A stretch of 18,979 nt of DNA from DASVSE01 sp036399715 (GTDB lineage: Bacteria; Bacteroidota; Rhodothermia; Rhodothermales; Rubricoccaceae), in contig DASWMO010000203.1 in the NCBI GenBank assembly GCA_036399715.1, forward strand, positions 1 through 18,979. The letters are read 5' to 3'. The notes below the pieces were generated by a model, which did not search any database, was not told the origin of the DNA, and worked only from the letters and a program-made list of their open reading frames with translations. Position numbers and translations under genes: made by a program. Of this stretch, positions 1 to 7,722 are shown in pieces. Position 1 is the stretch's first letter, and each line of letters starts with the position of its first letter.

Positions 1-397
1 CGGGAAGGAGGCGGCGGCGGGCGCGGACGAGCGCGTCGGGGAGCGGGTGCTCGTCGGCGAGGGGCCGGTCGCTCGCGACTGGGCCGCCCTGCGCCGCGTC
101 GCGGACAAACGCCTCTCGCGCCTCAGGCGCCTGCCACGGGGCATGCCAGAGGGTGAACCCTGCCGGGACGACCTCGGCGGCCAGCCGCGGCGCCTCGATC
201 GCGTCGGTGAGGACGAACGCGTCCGTTTCGGTAACGAGCACCTCGGCGACGCCCGCTTCGTCCGTCAGGAGAACGGCGCTGTCCCCGCCGCCGGTTGCCC
301 ATGCGAACCCGTCGACGCCGCGCAGGCGGAGCCCGGCGAGTCCCGCCTCGGCAAGTGCGTCGCGGACGAGGGCGAGCTTGGTCTGGATCTCAGTCAA
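1..397 (-). CDS. Peptidase M24 / Xaa-Pro aminopeptidase-like protein, N-terminal part (runs off left edge)
   Basis: My translation of the minus strand gives an open frame of about 132 codons that continues past the left edge. It starts TEIQTKLALVRDALAEAG, then has FAWATGGGDSAVLL, a VTETDAFVLTD strand and an IEAPRLAAEV helix. This pattern matches the creatinase/aminopeptidase P N-terminal domain that precedes the metal-dependent M24 'pita-bread' catalytic domain. The catalytic part with its metal ligands lies outside the window, so activity cannot be judged. The start is inferred: TTG at 397-395 overlaps the galT stop by 8 bp (TTGACTGA arrangement), suggesting translational coupling. I see no ATG or GTG close by in this frame. 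Substrate is unknown. Catalytically dead or non-peptidase members of this fold also exist, so 'peptidase' is a family label only. Confidence 0.68.
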   Translation of the reverse strand, partial: MTEIQTKLALVRDALAEAGLAGLRLRGVDGFAWATGGGDSAVLLTDEAGVAEVLVTETDAFVLTDAIEAPRLAAEVVPAGFTLWHAPWQAPEAREAFVRDAAQGGPVASDRPLADEHPLPDALVRARRRLLP

Positions 398-1475
398 GGG
401 ACACCCGGACGGCCCGCAACTCGGCCGCCTTTTCCTCGGGAAGGCTGTCGTTGGCGAACATGCCTGCCGCGAGCTCGGTCCCGGCGAGAAATTTGAGCTT
501 CGTCTCGGTCCGGTACGGCGGCGAGAACTCGAGGTGGAGGTGGCCTTCGGGGTGCGGCTGGCCGTCCGTCGCGGAGCCGTGGATCGCCATGAGGTACGGA
601 AACGCCTTGCTCCAGAGCCCGTCGTAGGTCAGGAGGACCGTTTTGAGGGCACGTGCGAGGTCGGCGCGTTCCTCGGCCGTCACGTCGGCGAGCGTCGGTG
701 CGGCGCGGCGCGGGGCGATCCAGACCTCGTAGGTGTAGCGAGCGAAGGCCGGCACGAACGCGACGGCGTGGGGCCCGGCGTAGAGCATCCGCCGCCCGTC
801 GGCTTCCTCGCTCTGGGCGATGTCCGACATCAGCGTCCGGCCCTCTCGCTCGAAAAAGGCGCGCTCCTGCTCGTGCGCGCGGGCCGGGACCGGCGGGACG
901 ACGGGGTATGCGTAAATCTGCCCGTGCGGGTGGTGGAGCGTCACCCCGACCTCCGCTCCGCGGTTCTCGAACGGGAGGACATACTCGATGCCCGGCCGGG
1001 CGCCGAGGTCGCGGACGCGCTCGCCCCAGACCTCGAACAGCAGCGCGATGTGGTCCAGCGGGAGCCGCCCGAGCGCGCCGTCGGGGTCCTGCGTGAACAC
1101 GACGACCTCGCAGGCGCCGTGGGCGGGCCGTGTCGGGACGTAGAGGTCGGGCGCGTCCGTCGCGGCGGCCGAGAGGCTCGGAAAGCGGTTGTCGAACACG
1201 GCGACGTCGTAGGCGCCGGCCGGCAACTCAGTCGGGTGCTCGGGGTCTGCGGTCGGCGCGAGCGGGTTTGCCGCGGCCGACGGCAGGAACGTCCGGTTCT
1301 GGCGGTGGCTCGCGTACGTCGTCCACTCGCCGCGGAGCGGGTGCCAGCGCAGATGCGGGTTCGCCCCGACGGGTTCGTCCGACGGGCTCGTCGCCGCGAT
1401 GGCCGGGTCGATGGGCGCGCGGCTGTAGAGCGCGAGTGCGCGGCCGTCGGGCTTGGTCAGGCGGAGCGTGTGCAT
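390..1475 (-). CDS. galT: Galactose-1-phosphate uridylyltransferase
   Basis: This is the Leloir-pathway enzyme that exchanges UMP between UDP-glucose and galactose-1-phosphate in the cytoplasm. The 361-aa protein has the family hallmarks: an early R-x-H-P-LRGEW segment (residues 43-51), the active-site HHPHGQ motif (181-186, with His184 as the expected uridylylated nucleophile), an NRG turn before it, and a C-terminal GHLHLEF strand (311-317) followed by KFLAGTELAAGMF. Length is normal for the family. The start was set at ATG 1475 because MHTLRLTKPDGR is a typical N-terminus; a start at 1547 would add 24 unconserved residues. The Cys pair that binds structural zinc in E. coli-type enzymes (C-P-L-C) is replaced by Asn70-Pro-Leu-Ala73. 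The gene is followed by an overlapping M24-like gene. No galK or galE is visible in the window. Confidence 0.93.
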   Translation of the reverse strand: MHTLRLTKPDGRALALYSRAPIDPAIAATSPSDEPVGANPHLRWHPLRGEWTTYASHRQNRTFLPSAAANPLAPTADPEHPTELPAGAYDVAVFDNRFPSLSAAATDAPDLYVPTRPAHGACEVVVFTQDPDGALGRLPLDHIALLFEVWGERVRDLGARPGIEYVLPFENRGAEVGVTLHHPHGQIYAYPVVPPVPARAHEQERAFFEREGRTLMSDIAQSEEADGRRMLYAGPHAVAFVPAFARYTYEVWIAPRRAAPTLADVTAEERADLARALKTVLLTYDGLWSKAFPYLMAIHGSATDGQPHPEGHLHLEFSPPYRTETKLKFLAGTELAAGMFANDSLPEEKAAELRAVRVSLD

Positions 1476-1483
1476 CGGGTGGG

Positions 1484-1536
1484 GGCGGTCCGCTCGAGGC
1501 GGCGAGCGGTCCCGCTGCACCGTCGCCCGGACCGCC
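1484..1536. repeat. Inverted repeats in the galT leader region
   Basis: An 8-bp perfect inverted repeat (GGCGGTCC at 1484-1491, GGACCGCC at 1529-1536) encloses a 7-bp hairpin (CCGCTCG at 1490-1496, CGAGCGG at 1503-1509). The two stems share bases 1490-1491, so they partly compete. They lie just upstream of the galT ATG on the minus strand and could fold in its mRNA leader. At this GC content such stems can arise by chance, and no T-tract follows, so this is not a clear terminator. Confidence 0.25.
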
Positions 1537-1586
1537 GGTTCCCCCACTAGCAGCGGCTCAGGAACGCCCTGACTTCGCCTGCTGCG

Positions 1587-1702
1587 TCACGCCGCCACGC
1601 GCCGCCGGCTCCAGAGCGCGTACACCGTCCGCCGACCAGAGCGTGCTCGCTGTGCCGACGGACTACGCCGCCACGCGGCGGCTCCAGAGGGCGTACACCG
1701 GT
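1587..1702 (-). repeat. Imperfect direct duplication of the permease 3' end
   Basis: On the minus strand the genuine C-terminus of the upstream permease reads PVYALWSRRVAA-stop (1663-1701). About 76 bp further downstream (1587-1627) a second copy reads TVYALWSRRRVAA-stop. Over about 35 aligned bases the copies differ by a 3-nt indel and one or two substitutions. Between them, CCAGAGCG at 1636-1643 resembles a fragment of the same sequence. The downstream copy has no gene body of its own. It may be a local tandem duplication or the remnant of a paralogous permease lost by recombination. The rest of the 1476-1662 gap holds no gene I can support. Confidence 0.72.
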
Positions 1703-3258
1703 AGGCCCGTCGCGACGAGGAGCAGGCCGGGCCACGTCTGCGCTCCCTGATACACGAACAGGACGCCGAGGATGACGGCCGCGCCGATGATGTAGAGGGC
1801 CGGCACGACCGGGTAGCCGACGGCGCGGTAGGGCCGGTCCGCCTCGGGCCGTGTCTTGCGCAGGCGGAAGATGCCCGCGATGGTGAGGATGTAGAAGAGC
1901 AGCGCGGCCGAGATGACGTACGTCAGGAGGTCGCCGTAGAGGTTGCCGTACTGCATCACGCCGGCGGCATCCGGGCCTTTGACTGTCCGCGGGAGGACGA
2001 GCACGGCGGCCCAGATGCCCTGGATGATGAGCGCCCACGCGGGGACGCCATTGCGGTTGAGGCCCGCTGCGCGCTGAAAGAAGAGGCCGTCCTGCGCCAT
2101 CGCGCGGTACGCCCGCGCGCCGGTCAGGATGAGGCCGTTGTTGCAGCCGAACGTCGAGATCAGGATGACCACGGCCATGATCGCCGCGCCCGCGCCGGGG
2201 AAGACGACGTCCATCGTCGCCGAGGCGACGCGGTCCGAGGGGACGCCCTGCATCGTTTCGAGCGGGAGCGTGACGAGGTAGGCGAGGTTGGCGAGCAGGT
2301 ACAGCCCGATCACGACGGCCGTCCCGAGCCCGAGCGCGAGCGGCAGGTTGCGCTTCGGGTTGTCGACCTCGCCCGCAATGAACGTCACGTTGTTCCAGGC
2401 GTCGGCGGAGAAGAGCGAGTTGGTCTGCGCGACGCAGATCGCGACGAACAGGCCGAGCGTGCTCGCAGCAGTCAGCCCCCCGCCGACTTCCTGGAGCGTG
2501 CCCCGCGGCGTCCAGAGATCGCCGAAATTGGCGCCGGCGGCGAGGACGTTGTACCCGACGGCGAGGCCGAGCGCGATGAGCGCGAGCAGCCCGCCCGTCT
2601 TGGCGACCGTGAACGTGTTCTGGATGACCGTGCCCGTCCGCAGCCCGCGCGTGTTGGTCCACGTCAGGAACGCGATAAGAAGCAGGCCGACGAGCTGGGC
2701 GGTCGAGAGCGAGAGCGCGTAGCCGCCGCCGATCTCGACGGGCGCGATGAGGTACGCGCTCTCCGAGACGCCGGGCACGAGGACGCCGAGAAAGCGTGCG
2801 AACCCGACCGCGACGGCCGCGATCGTGCCGGTTTGGATGACCGCGAAGAGCGTCCAGCCGTAGAGGAAGCCTGCGAGCGGGCCGAAGGCCTCGCGGAGGT
2901 AGACGTACTGCCCGCCCGCCTTGGGCATCATCGCCGCGAGCTCGCCGTAGCTCAGCGCCGCCATGAGCGTCAGCACGCCCGTGACGAGCCACACGACGAG
3001 CAGCCAGCCCGGCGAGCCGACCTGCCGCGCGATGTCGGCCGAGACGATGAAGATGCCGGAGCCGATCATCGACCCGGCGACGATCATGGTCGAGTCGAGC
3101 AGGCCGAGGCGGCGGGACGGGGACGCGGGAGAGTCGGTCAGGGGAGTAGCGGAAAGGGCCGGGGGCCCGAACAGGGGAGAGGCCGAGTCACCCGGCGGCT
3201 CGGGGACTCGCTCGCAGGCGCCGAGCCGCCAGACGCGGCGGGGCTGTGCCGGCGACAT
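1663..3258 (-). CDS. APC-superfamily amino acid permease (LAT/SLC7-like)
   Basis: This is an integral inner-membrane transporter of the amino acid-polyamine-organocation superfamily, 531 aa with about 12 predicted hydrophobic segments. The first helix carries the substrate-binding GSMIGSGIF motif (residues 62-70). It is followed by SYGELAAMMPKAGGQYVYLREAFG in TM3, and by TWTNTRGLRTG before TM6; a later RAYRAMAQDGLFF segment is also typical. This layout resembles the LAT/SteT-type exchangers more than the CAT group, but the substrate cannot be read from sequence. The gene begins 18 bp after the CAT-type permease stop, so the two probably share a transcript. The first ~50 residues are Pro/Ser-rich and unlike the family, so the true start may be further in. 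No in-frame ATG or GTG precedes TM1, though a CTG lies near codon 40. Its 3' end is duplicated downstream. Confidence 0.88.
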   Translation of the reverse strand: MSPAQPRRVWRLGACERVPEPPGDSASPLFGPPALSATPLTDSPASPSRRLGLLDSTMIVAGSMIGSGIFIVSADIARQVGSPGWLLVVWLVTGVLTLMAALSYGELAAMMPKAGGQYVYLREAFGPLAGFLYGWTLFAVIQTGTIAAVAVGFARFLGVLVPGVSESAYLIAPVEIGGGYALSLSTAQLVGLLLIAFLTWTNTRGLRTGTVIQNTFTVAKTGGLLALIALGLAVGYNVLAAGANFGDLWTPRGTLQEVGGGLTAASTLGLFVAICVAQTNSLFSADAWNNVTFIAGEVDNPKRNLPLALGLGTAVVIGLYLLANLAYLVTLPLETMQGVPSDRVASATMDVVFPGAGAAIMAVVILISTFGCNNGLILTGARAYRAMAQDGLFFQRAAGLNRNGVPAWALIIQGIWAAVLVLPRTVKGPDAAGVMQYGNLYGDLLTYVISAALLFYILTIAGIFRLRKTRPEADRPYRAVGYPVVPALYIIGAAVILGVLFVYQGAQTWPGLLLVATGLPVYALWSRRVAA

Positions 3259-3276
3259 GCATTCAGAGTCGGGCGC

Positions 3277-4815
<1,539 letters not shown>

Positions 4816-4978
4816 CGGCAATCGGGGGTGAGGGAGGGGACGGCTGCGGCCCGCCGCAGCGGTTATCCGGCGCGAGGCGTGCGGCCGGGCGTAATGTAGA
4901 CCGGCGAAGCCGCCCGCACGCCAGTTCGTGAAGGCGGCGTGCGCGGGCTCCTCTCTCTCTCCGATTTCCCTGTTCCCG
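4816..4978. promoter_or_regulatory. Divergent intergenic region between CAT permease and nupG, with inverted repeat
   Basis: This 163-bp region must hold promoters for both divergent transcripts. A perfect 9-bp inverted repeat (GGCGTGCGG at 4876-4884 and CCGCACGCC at 4914-4922) brackets the least GC-rich stretch (CGTAATGTAGACC, 4890-4902). That could be a regulator site or a cruciform-prone spot between two promoters. On the minus strand TACATTAC faintly resembles the Bacteroidota -7 box TAnnTTTG. No convincing -35 or -33 element was found. A CT-rich run (4951-4963) precedes the nupG start. Confidence 0.3.
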
Positions 4979-6229
4979 ATGGACATCAAGCTCCGGCTGA
5001 CCGTGTTGAACTTCCTCCAGTTCTTTGTCTGGGGGGCGTGGCTGATCTCGCTCGGCGGCTACCTCATCGTGACGCTGGGCTTCACGGGCGGGCAGGTCGG
5101 CGCGATCTACGCCACGATGGGCATCGCGTCGCTGTTCATGCCGGCCGTGGCTGGCATCATCGCGGACCGCTTCGTCAACGCGGAACGCGTCTACGGCGGG
5201 CTGCACATCCTCAGCGGAATCACGCTGTTCCTGGCCTCGCAGGCGACGGACTACGGCACCATCTACACGCTGATGCTGCTCAACGCGATGGCGTACATGC
5301 CGACGATCGCGCTTGCGAACACCGTCTCGTACACCGTCCTCGGTCAGCGCGGTCTGGACGTCGTTAAGACGTTTCCGCCGATCCGCGTCTGGGGCACGGT
5401 CGGCTTTATCGTCGCGATGTGGATGACGGACCTGCTCGGGTGGACCAAGAGCCCGCTCCAGCTCCAGATCAGCGCCGTCGGGGCGATCGCGCTCGGGCTC
5501 TACGCCTTCACCCTCCCCGCATGCCCGCCCGGGCTCGCGGGCGAGAAGCGGTCGTTCGTCGCCAGCCTCGGCCTCGACGCGTTCGTGCTGTTCAAGCAGC
5601 AGCGGATGCTGGTCTTCTTCATCTTCTCGATGCTCATCGGGGCCGCGCTCCAGATCACGAACGCCTTTGGCGGGCCGTTCCTCGAAGACTTCCGCGCGAC
5701 CTACCCGGACAGCTTCGGCGTGCAGCACCCGAACCTGCTGCTCTCGATCTCGCAGATCTCGGAGACGCTCTTCATCCTCACGATCCCGTTCTTCCTGCGC
5801 CGCTTCGGAATCAAGATGGTGATGCTGATGAGCATCTTCGCGTGGGTGCTCCGCTTCGGACTGTTCGCCGTCGGTAATCCTGGGCCGGGCCTGCCGCTGC
5901 TCGTGGCATCGATGATCGTCTACGGCATGGCCTTCGACTTTTTCAACATCTCGGGCTCGCTCTTCGTCGAGCAGGAGACGGACGAGCGGATCCGCGCGAG
6001 TGCCCAGGGCCTATTCATGCTCATGACGAACGGCATCGGCGCCTTTCTCGGCGGCATCGGCAGCGGCTGGGTCGTGGACCACTTCACGTCGGCCGAGGGC
6101 CTCAAGGACTGGCCGAGCATCTGGCTCGCGTTCGCCGCCTACGCGCTCGTGCTCGGCATTCTCTTCCCGCTCCTGTTCCGTTACAAGCACGACCGGGAGC
6201 AGGCCGAGCGGCTCGCTGTCGCACACTGA
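4979..6229 (+). CDS. nupG: Nucleoside:H+ symporter NupG (MFS)
   Basis: A 416-aa, 12-helix major facilitator protein of the inner membrane that imports nucleosides with protons. It resembles E. coli NupG/XapB along its whole length as I recall that sequence: an LNFLQFFVWGAWL start, the IASLFMPAVAGIIADRF region, AYMPTIAL, FPPIRVWGTVGFI, FFIFSMLIGAALQITN, SISQISETLFILTIPFFL, IVYGMAFDFFNISGS and IRASAQGLFMLMTNG. Length is normal. The start at ATG 4979 was chosen because MDIKLRLTVLNFLQF aligns with the family N-terminus; the in-frame ATG at 4928 adds 17 unconserved residues. The gene stands alone, divergent from the amino acid permeases, and ends before a strong hairpin. Full nucleoside range (purine versus pyrimidine) cannot be predicted. 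Confidence 0.93.
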   Translation: MDIKLRLTVLNFLQFFVWGAWLISLGGYLIVTLGFTGGQVGAIYATMGIASLFMPAVAGIIADRFVNAERVYGGLHILSGITLFLASQATDYGTIYTLMLLNAMAYMPTIALANTVSYTVLGQRGLDVVKTFPPIRVWGTVGFIVAMWMTDLLGWTKSPLQLQISAVGAIALGLYAFTLPACPPGLAGEKRSFVASLGLDAFVLFKQQRMLVFFIFSMLIGAALQITNAFGGPFLEDFRATYPDSFGVQHPNLLLSISQISETLFILTIPFFLRRFGIKMVMLMSIFAWVLRFGLFAVGNPGPGLPLLVASMIVYGMAFDFFNISGSLFVEQETDERIRASAQGLFMLMTNGIGAFLGGIGSGWVVDHFTSAEGLKDWPSIWLAFAAYALVLGILFPLLFRYKHDREQAERLAVAH

Positions 6230-6232
6230 TCG

Positions 6233-6272
6233 CACCGCCGGTGCGTCTCGCCGTAGAGATGCATCGGCGGTG
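6233..6272 (+). terminator. Strong hairpin after nupG (terminator-like, no U-tract)
   Basis: Four bases after the nupG stop, 6233-6249 pairs with 6256-6272 to form a 17-bp stem with a GCCGTA loop. Pairing is complete on the plus-strand RNA if two G-U pairs are counted; on the minus-strand RNA those become A-C mismatches. The structure therefore suits transcription from nupG. No T-run follows, so it is a Rho-assisted or U-less terminator, or an mRNA 3' stabiliser, rather than a classic intrinsic terminator. It lies between two convergent genes. Confidence 0.6.
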
Positions 6273-6321
6273 GCGGTGACGCGTCATGGCGCGTCTGCTC
6301 GGCGCCGCGGCCCGCTTCGCG

Positions 6322-6870
6322 TCAGTGCGGCCACGCGCTCGCGGCGCCCTCGATGGCGGCGGAGAGCTGTTCGGGCGTCGCCTCGCCGTAGTTGAAGGCC
6401 GTCGCGAGCTGACCGTTGCGGTTGAAGACCCACGTCGTCGGGATCCACGAGACGGGCATGCCGAGGAACGTCATGCGGCGCTCGGGCTTCGGTGGCTGCA
6501 CGCCCGGCACGACGAGTCGTTCGACGCGCTCCGGGATCGCGTAGCGCCCGAGCGTGCTCTCGCCGACCTCGCCGTCGTTCCAGACGGTCACGAACGTGAA
6601 CGACACCTCGGGGTGGCGCTCGACGACCTCGTACCACCCGCCGCCGAGTTCGGACGTCGAGTTGTCGCACCACGGCGCCCAGAAGTGGACGACGTGGACC
6701 CCGTCGCGGGAGACGATCTCGCGGACGCGCGCCTCGGCGTCCGACGTAGAGGCATCGACGGTAACGGATTCGGAGCCGACGGGCGGCGGGGCGGGCGGGG
6801 GCATGGGTGGGGCGGTCTGGGCGCAGGCCGGCAGGATGGCGAAAAGAGCAGAGGCGAGCAGCAGGCGCAT
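6322..6870 (-). CDS. TlpA/thioredoxin-like lipoprotein with CXXS active site
   Basis: A 182-aa exported protein. Residues 1-16 form a lipoprotein signal peptide ending in the lipobox L-P-A-C (Cys16), followed by a Pro-rich linker (21-30). The rest is a thioredoxin fold of the TlpA/ResA type: a VVHFWAPWC strand-turn (60-68), SFTFVTVW, and WIPTTWVFNRNGQL with the expected cis-proline. The active site is Cys68-Asp-Asn-Ser71, so the resolving cysteine of the usual CXXC is replaced by serine. That argues against ordinary dithiol oxidoreductase work and fits a monothiol, isomerase-like, peroxide-linked or binding role; this is inference. The start is ATG 6870; an in-frame GTG at 6894 would also work but gives a longer n-region. 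The gene lies 27 bp after rsmI and is probably co-transcribed. Confidence 0.82.
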   Translation of the reverse strand: MRLLLASALFAILPACAQTAPPMPPPAPPPVGSESVTVDASTSDAEARVREIVSRDGVHVVHFWAPWCDNSTSELGGGWYEVVERHPEVSFTFVTVWNDGEVGESTLGRYAIPERVERLVVPGVQPPKPERRMTFLGMPVSWIPTTWVFNRNGQLATAFNYGEATPEQLSAAIEGAASAWPH

Positions 6871-6897
6871 GGGGCGTCGGGGCGAAACGGGCACAGG

Positions 6898-7608
6898 CTA
6901 CTCCGCGCGGTTGCGGGTTGCCTTCTCTCGCGGCGCTTTCTCGTCTGAACCGCCGATGACGACCGCGATCTCACCCCGGACCTTCTCCTGCGCGCCGTAG
7001 TGAGCGGCAAGCTCGGCGAGCGTCCCACGGCGGTTTTCCTCGAACGTCTTGCTGATCTCGCGAGCGACCGAGGCGGGCCGCTCGGCCCCGCAGTGCTCGA
7101 CGAGCTCGCCGAGCAGGCGCGCGAGGCGGTGCGGGCTCTCGTACAGCACGACCGTCCGCGGCTCGGCCGCAATGGCCTTGAGGCGCGTCTGGCGGCCCTT
7201 CTTGTGCGGCAAGAAGCCCTCGTAGACGAACCGGTCACACGGCAGACCCGACGCCACGAGCGCCGGCACGAACGCCGTCGGCCCGGGGAGGGCCTCGACG
7301 CGCACGCCCGCTTCGACGGCGGCCCGCACGAGCAGGAAGCCGGGGTCCGAGATGCCCGGCGTCCCGGCGTCCGAGCACAGCGCGACCGTCTCGCCGGCGA
7401 GCATCCGGCCAACGAGGCTCGCGGCCTTGCCGTGCTCGTTGTGGACGTGGAAGCTCGTCCGCGGCGTCGTGATGCCGTAGTGGTTCAGGAGCACGCCCGT
7501 CGTGCGGGTGTCCTCGCACGCGACGACGGCCGCCTCGCGGAGCACGCGCAGGGCCCGCATCGTGATGTCTTCGAGGTTGCCGACCGGCGTGGGGACGAGG
7601 ACGAGCAT
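6898..7608 (-). CDS. rsmI: 16S rRNA (cytidine-1402-2'-O)-methyltransferase RsmI
   Basis: An SAM-dependent enzyme of the tetrapyrrole methylase fold that 2'-O-methylates C1402 in the decoding centre of 16S rRNA, acting with RsmH. The motifs are clear: PTPVGNLEDIT (6-16), ACEDTR (30-35), SDAGTPGISDPG (79-90), ALPGPTAFVPALVASGLP (106-123), YESPHRL (156-162) and AREISKTFEE (182-191). The protein is 236 aa and stops soon after the GEIAVVI strand, so it lacks the C-terminal helical domain found in the longer (~285 aa) proteobacterial enzymes. Short forms are common in Bacteroidota-like groups. The start is ATG 7608, directly before the first conserved strand. It is divergent from the PrsW gene and followed by the TlpA-like lipoprotein. 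Confidence 0.95.
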   Translation of the reverse strand: MLVLVPTPVGNLEDITMRALRVLREAAVVACEDTRTTGVLLNHYGITTPRTSFHVHNEHGKAASLVGRMLAGETVALCSDAGTPGISDPGFLLVRAAVEAGVRVEALPGPTAFVPALVASGLPCDRFVYEGFLPHKKGRQTRLKAIAAEPRTVVLYESPHRLARLLGELVEHCGAERPASVAREISKTFEENRRGTLAELAAHYGAQEKVRGEIAVVIGGSDEKAPREKATRNRAE

Positions 7609-7637
7609 CGGGGCGGGGGCGGGGCGCCGGATGGTAA

Positions 7638-7656
7638 CGCCCGCCGAATGCGGGCG
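7638..7656. promoter_or_regulatory. Short palindrome in the rsmI/PrsW divergent region
   Basis: The 114-bp divergent region 7609-7722 contains a perfect 7-bp stem (CGCCCGC at 7638-7644, GCGGGCG at 7650-7656) around CGAAT. It could be an operator-like palindrome or chance in GC-rich DNA. A TATCGT hexamer at 7695-7700 lies 22 bp before the PrsW ATG and may be a -10 element for that gene, but I found no matching -35. Confidence 0.25.
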
Positions 7657-7722
7657 CGGCCGTCCGTCCGGATCGCCGTTCTCGCTGTGAATCGTATCGT
7701 CCGCCATTCCGCCTGCCCGCCC

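Noticed and set aside
153..1550. Plus-strand open frames opposite galT
   Set aside because: galT on the minus strand is unambiguous from its active-site and C-terminal motifs.
1547..2992. A 481-codon minus-strand frame overlapping the LAT-like permease in another frame
   Set aside because: It is Arg-rich and featureless. The permease frame carries clear APC motifs; this frame only shares the duplicated-tail region.
7000..7722. Upstream extension of the PrsW reading frame antisense to rsmI
   Set aside because: The frame is open by GC bias only. The family N-terminus begins at ATG 7723 and rsmI is well supported on the other strand.
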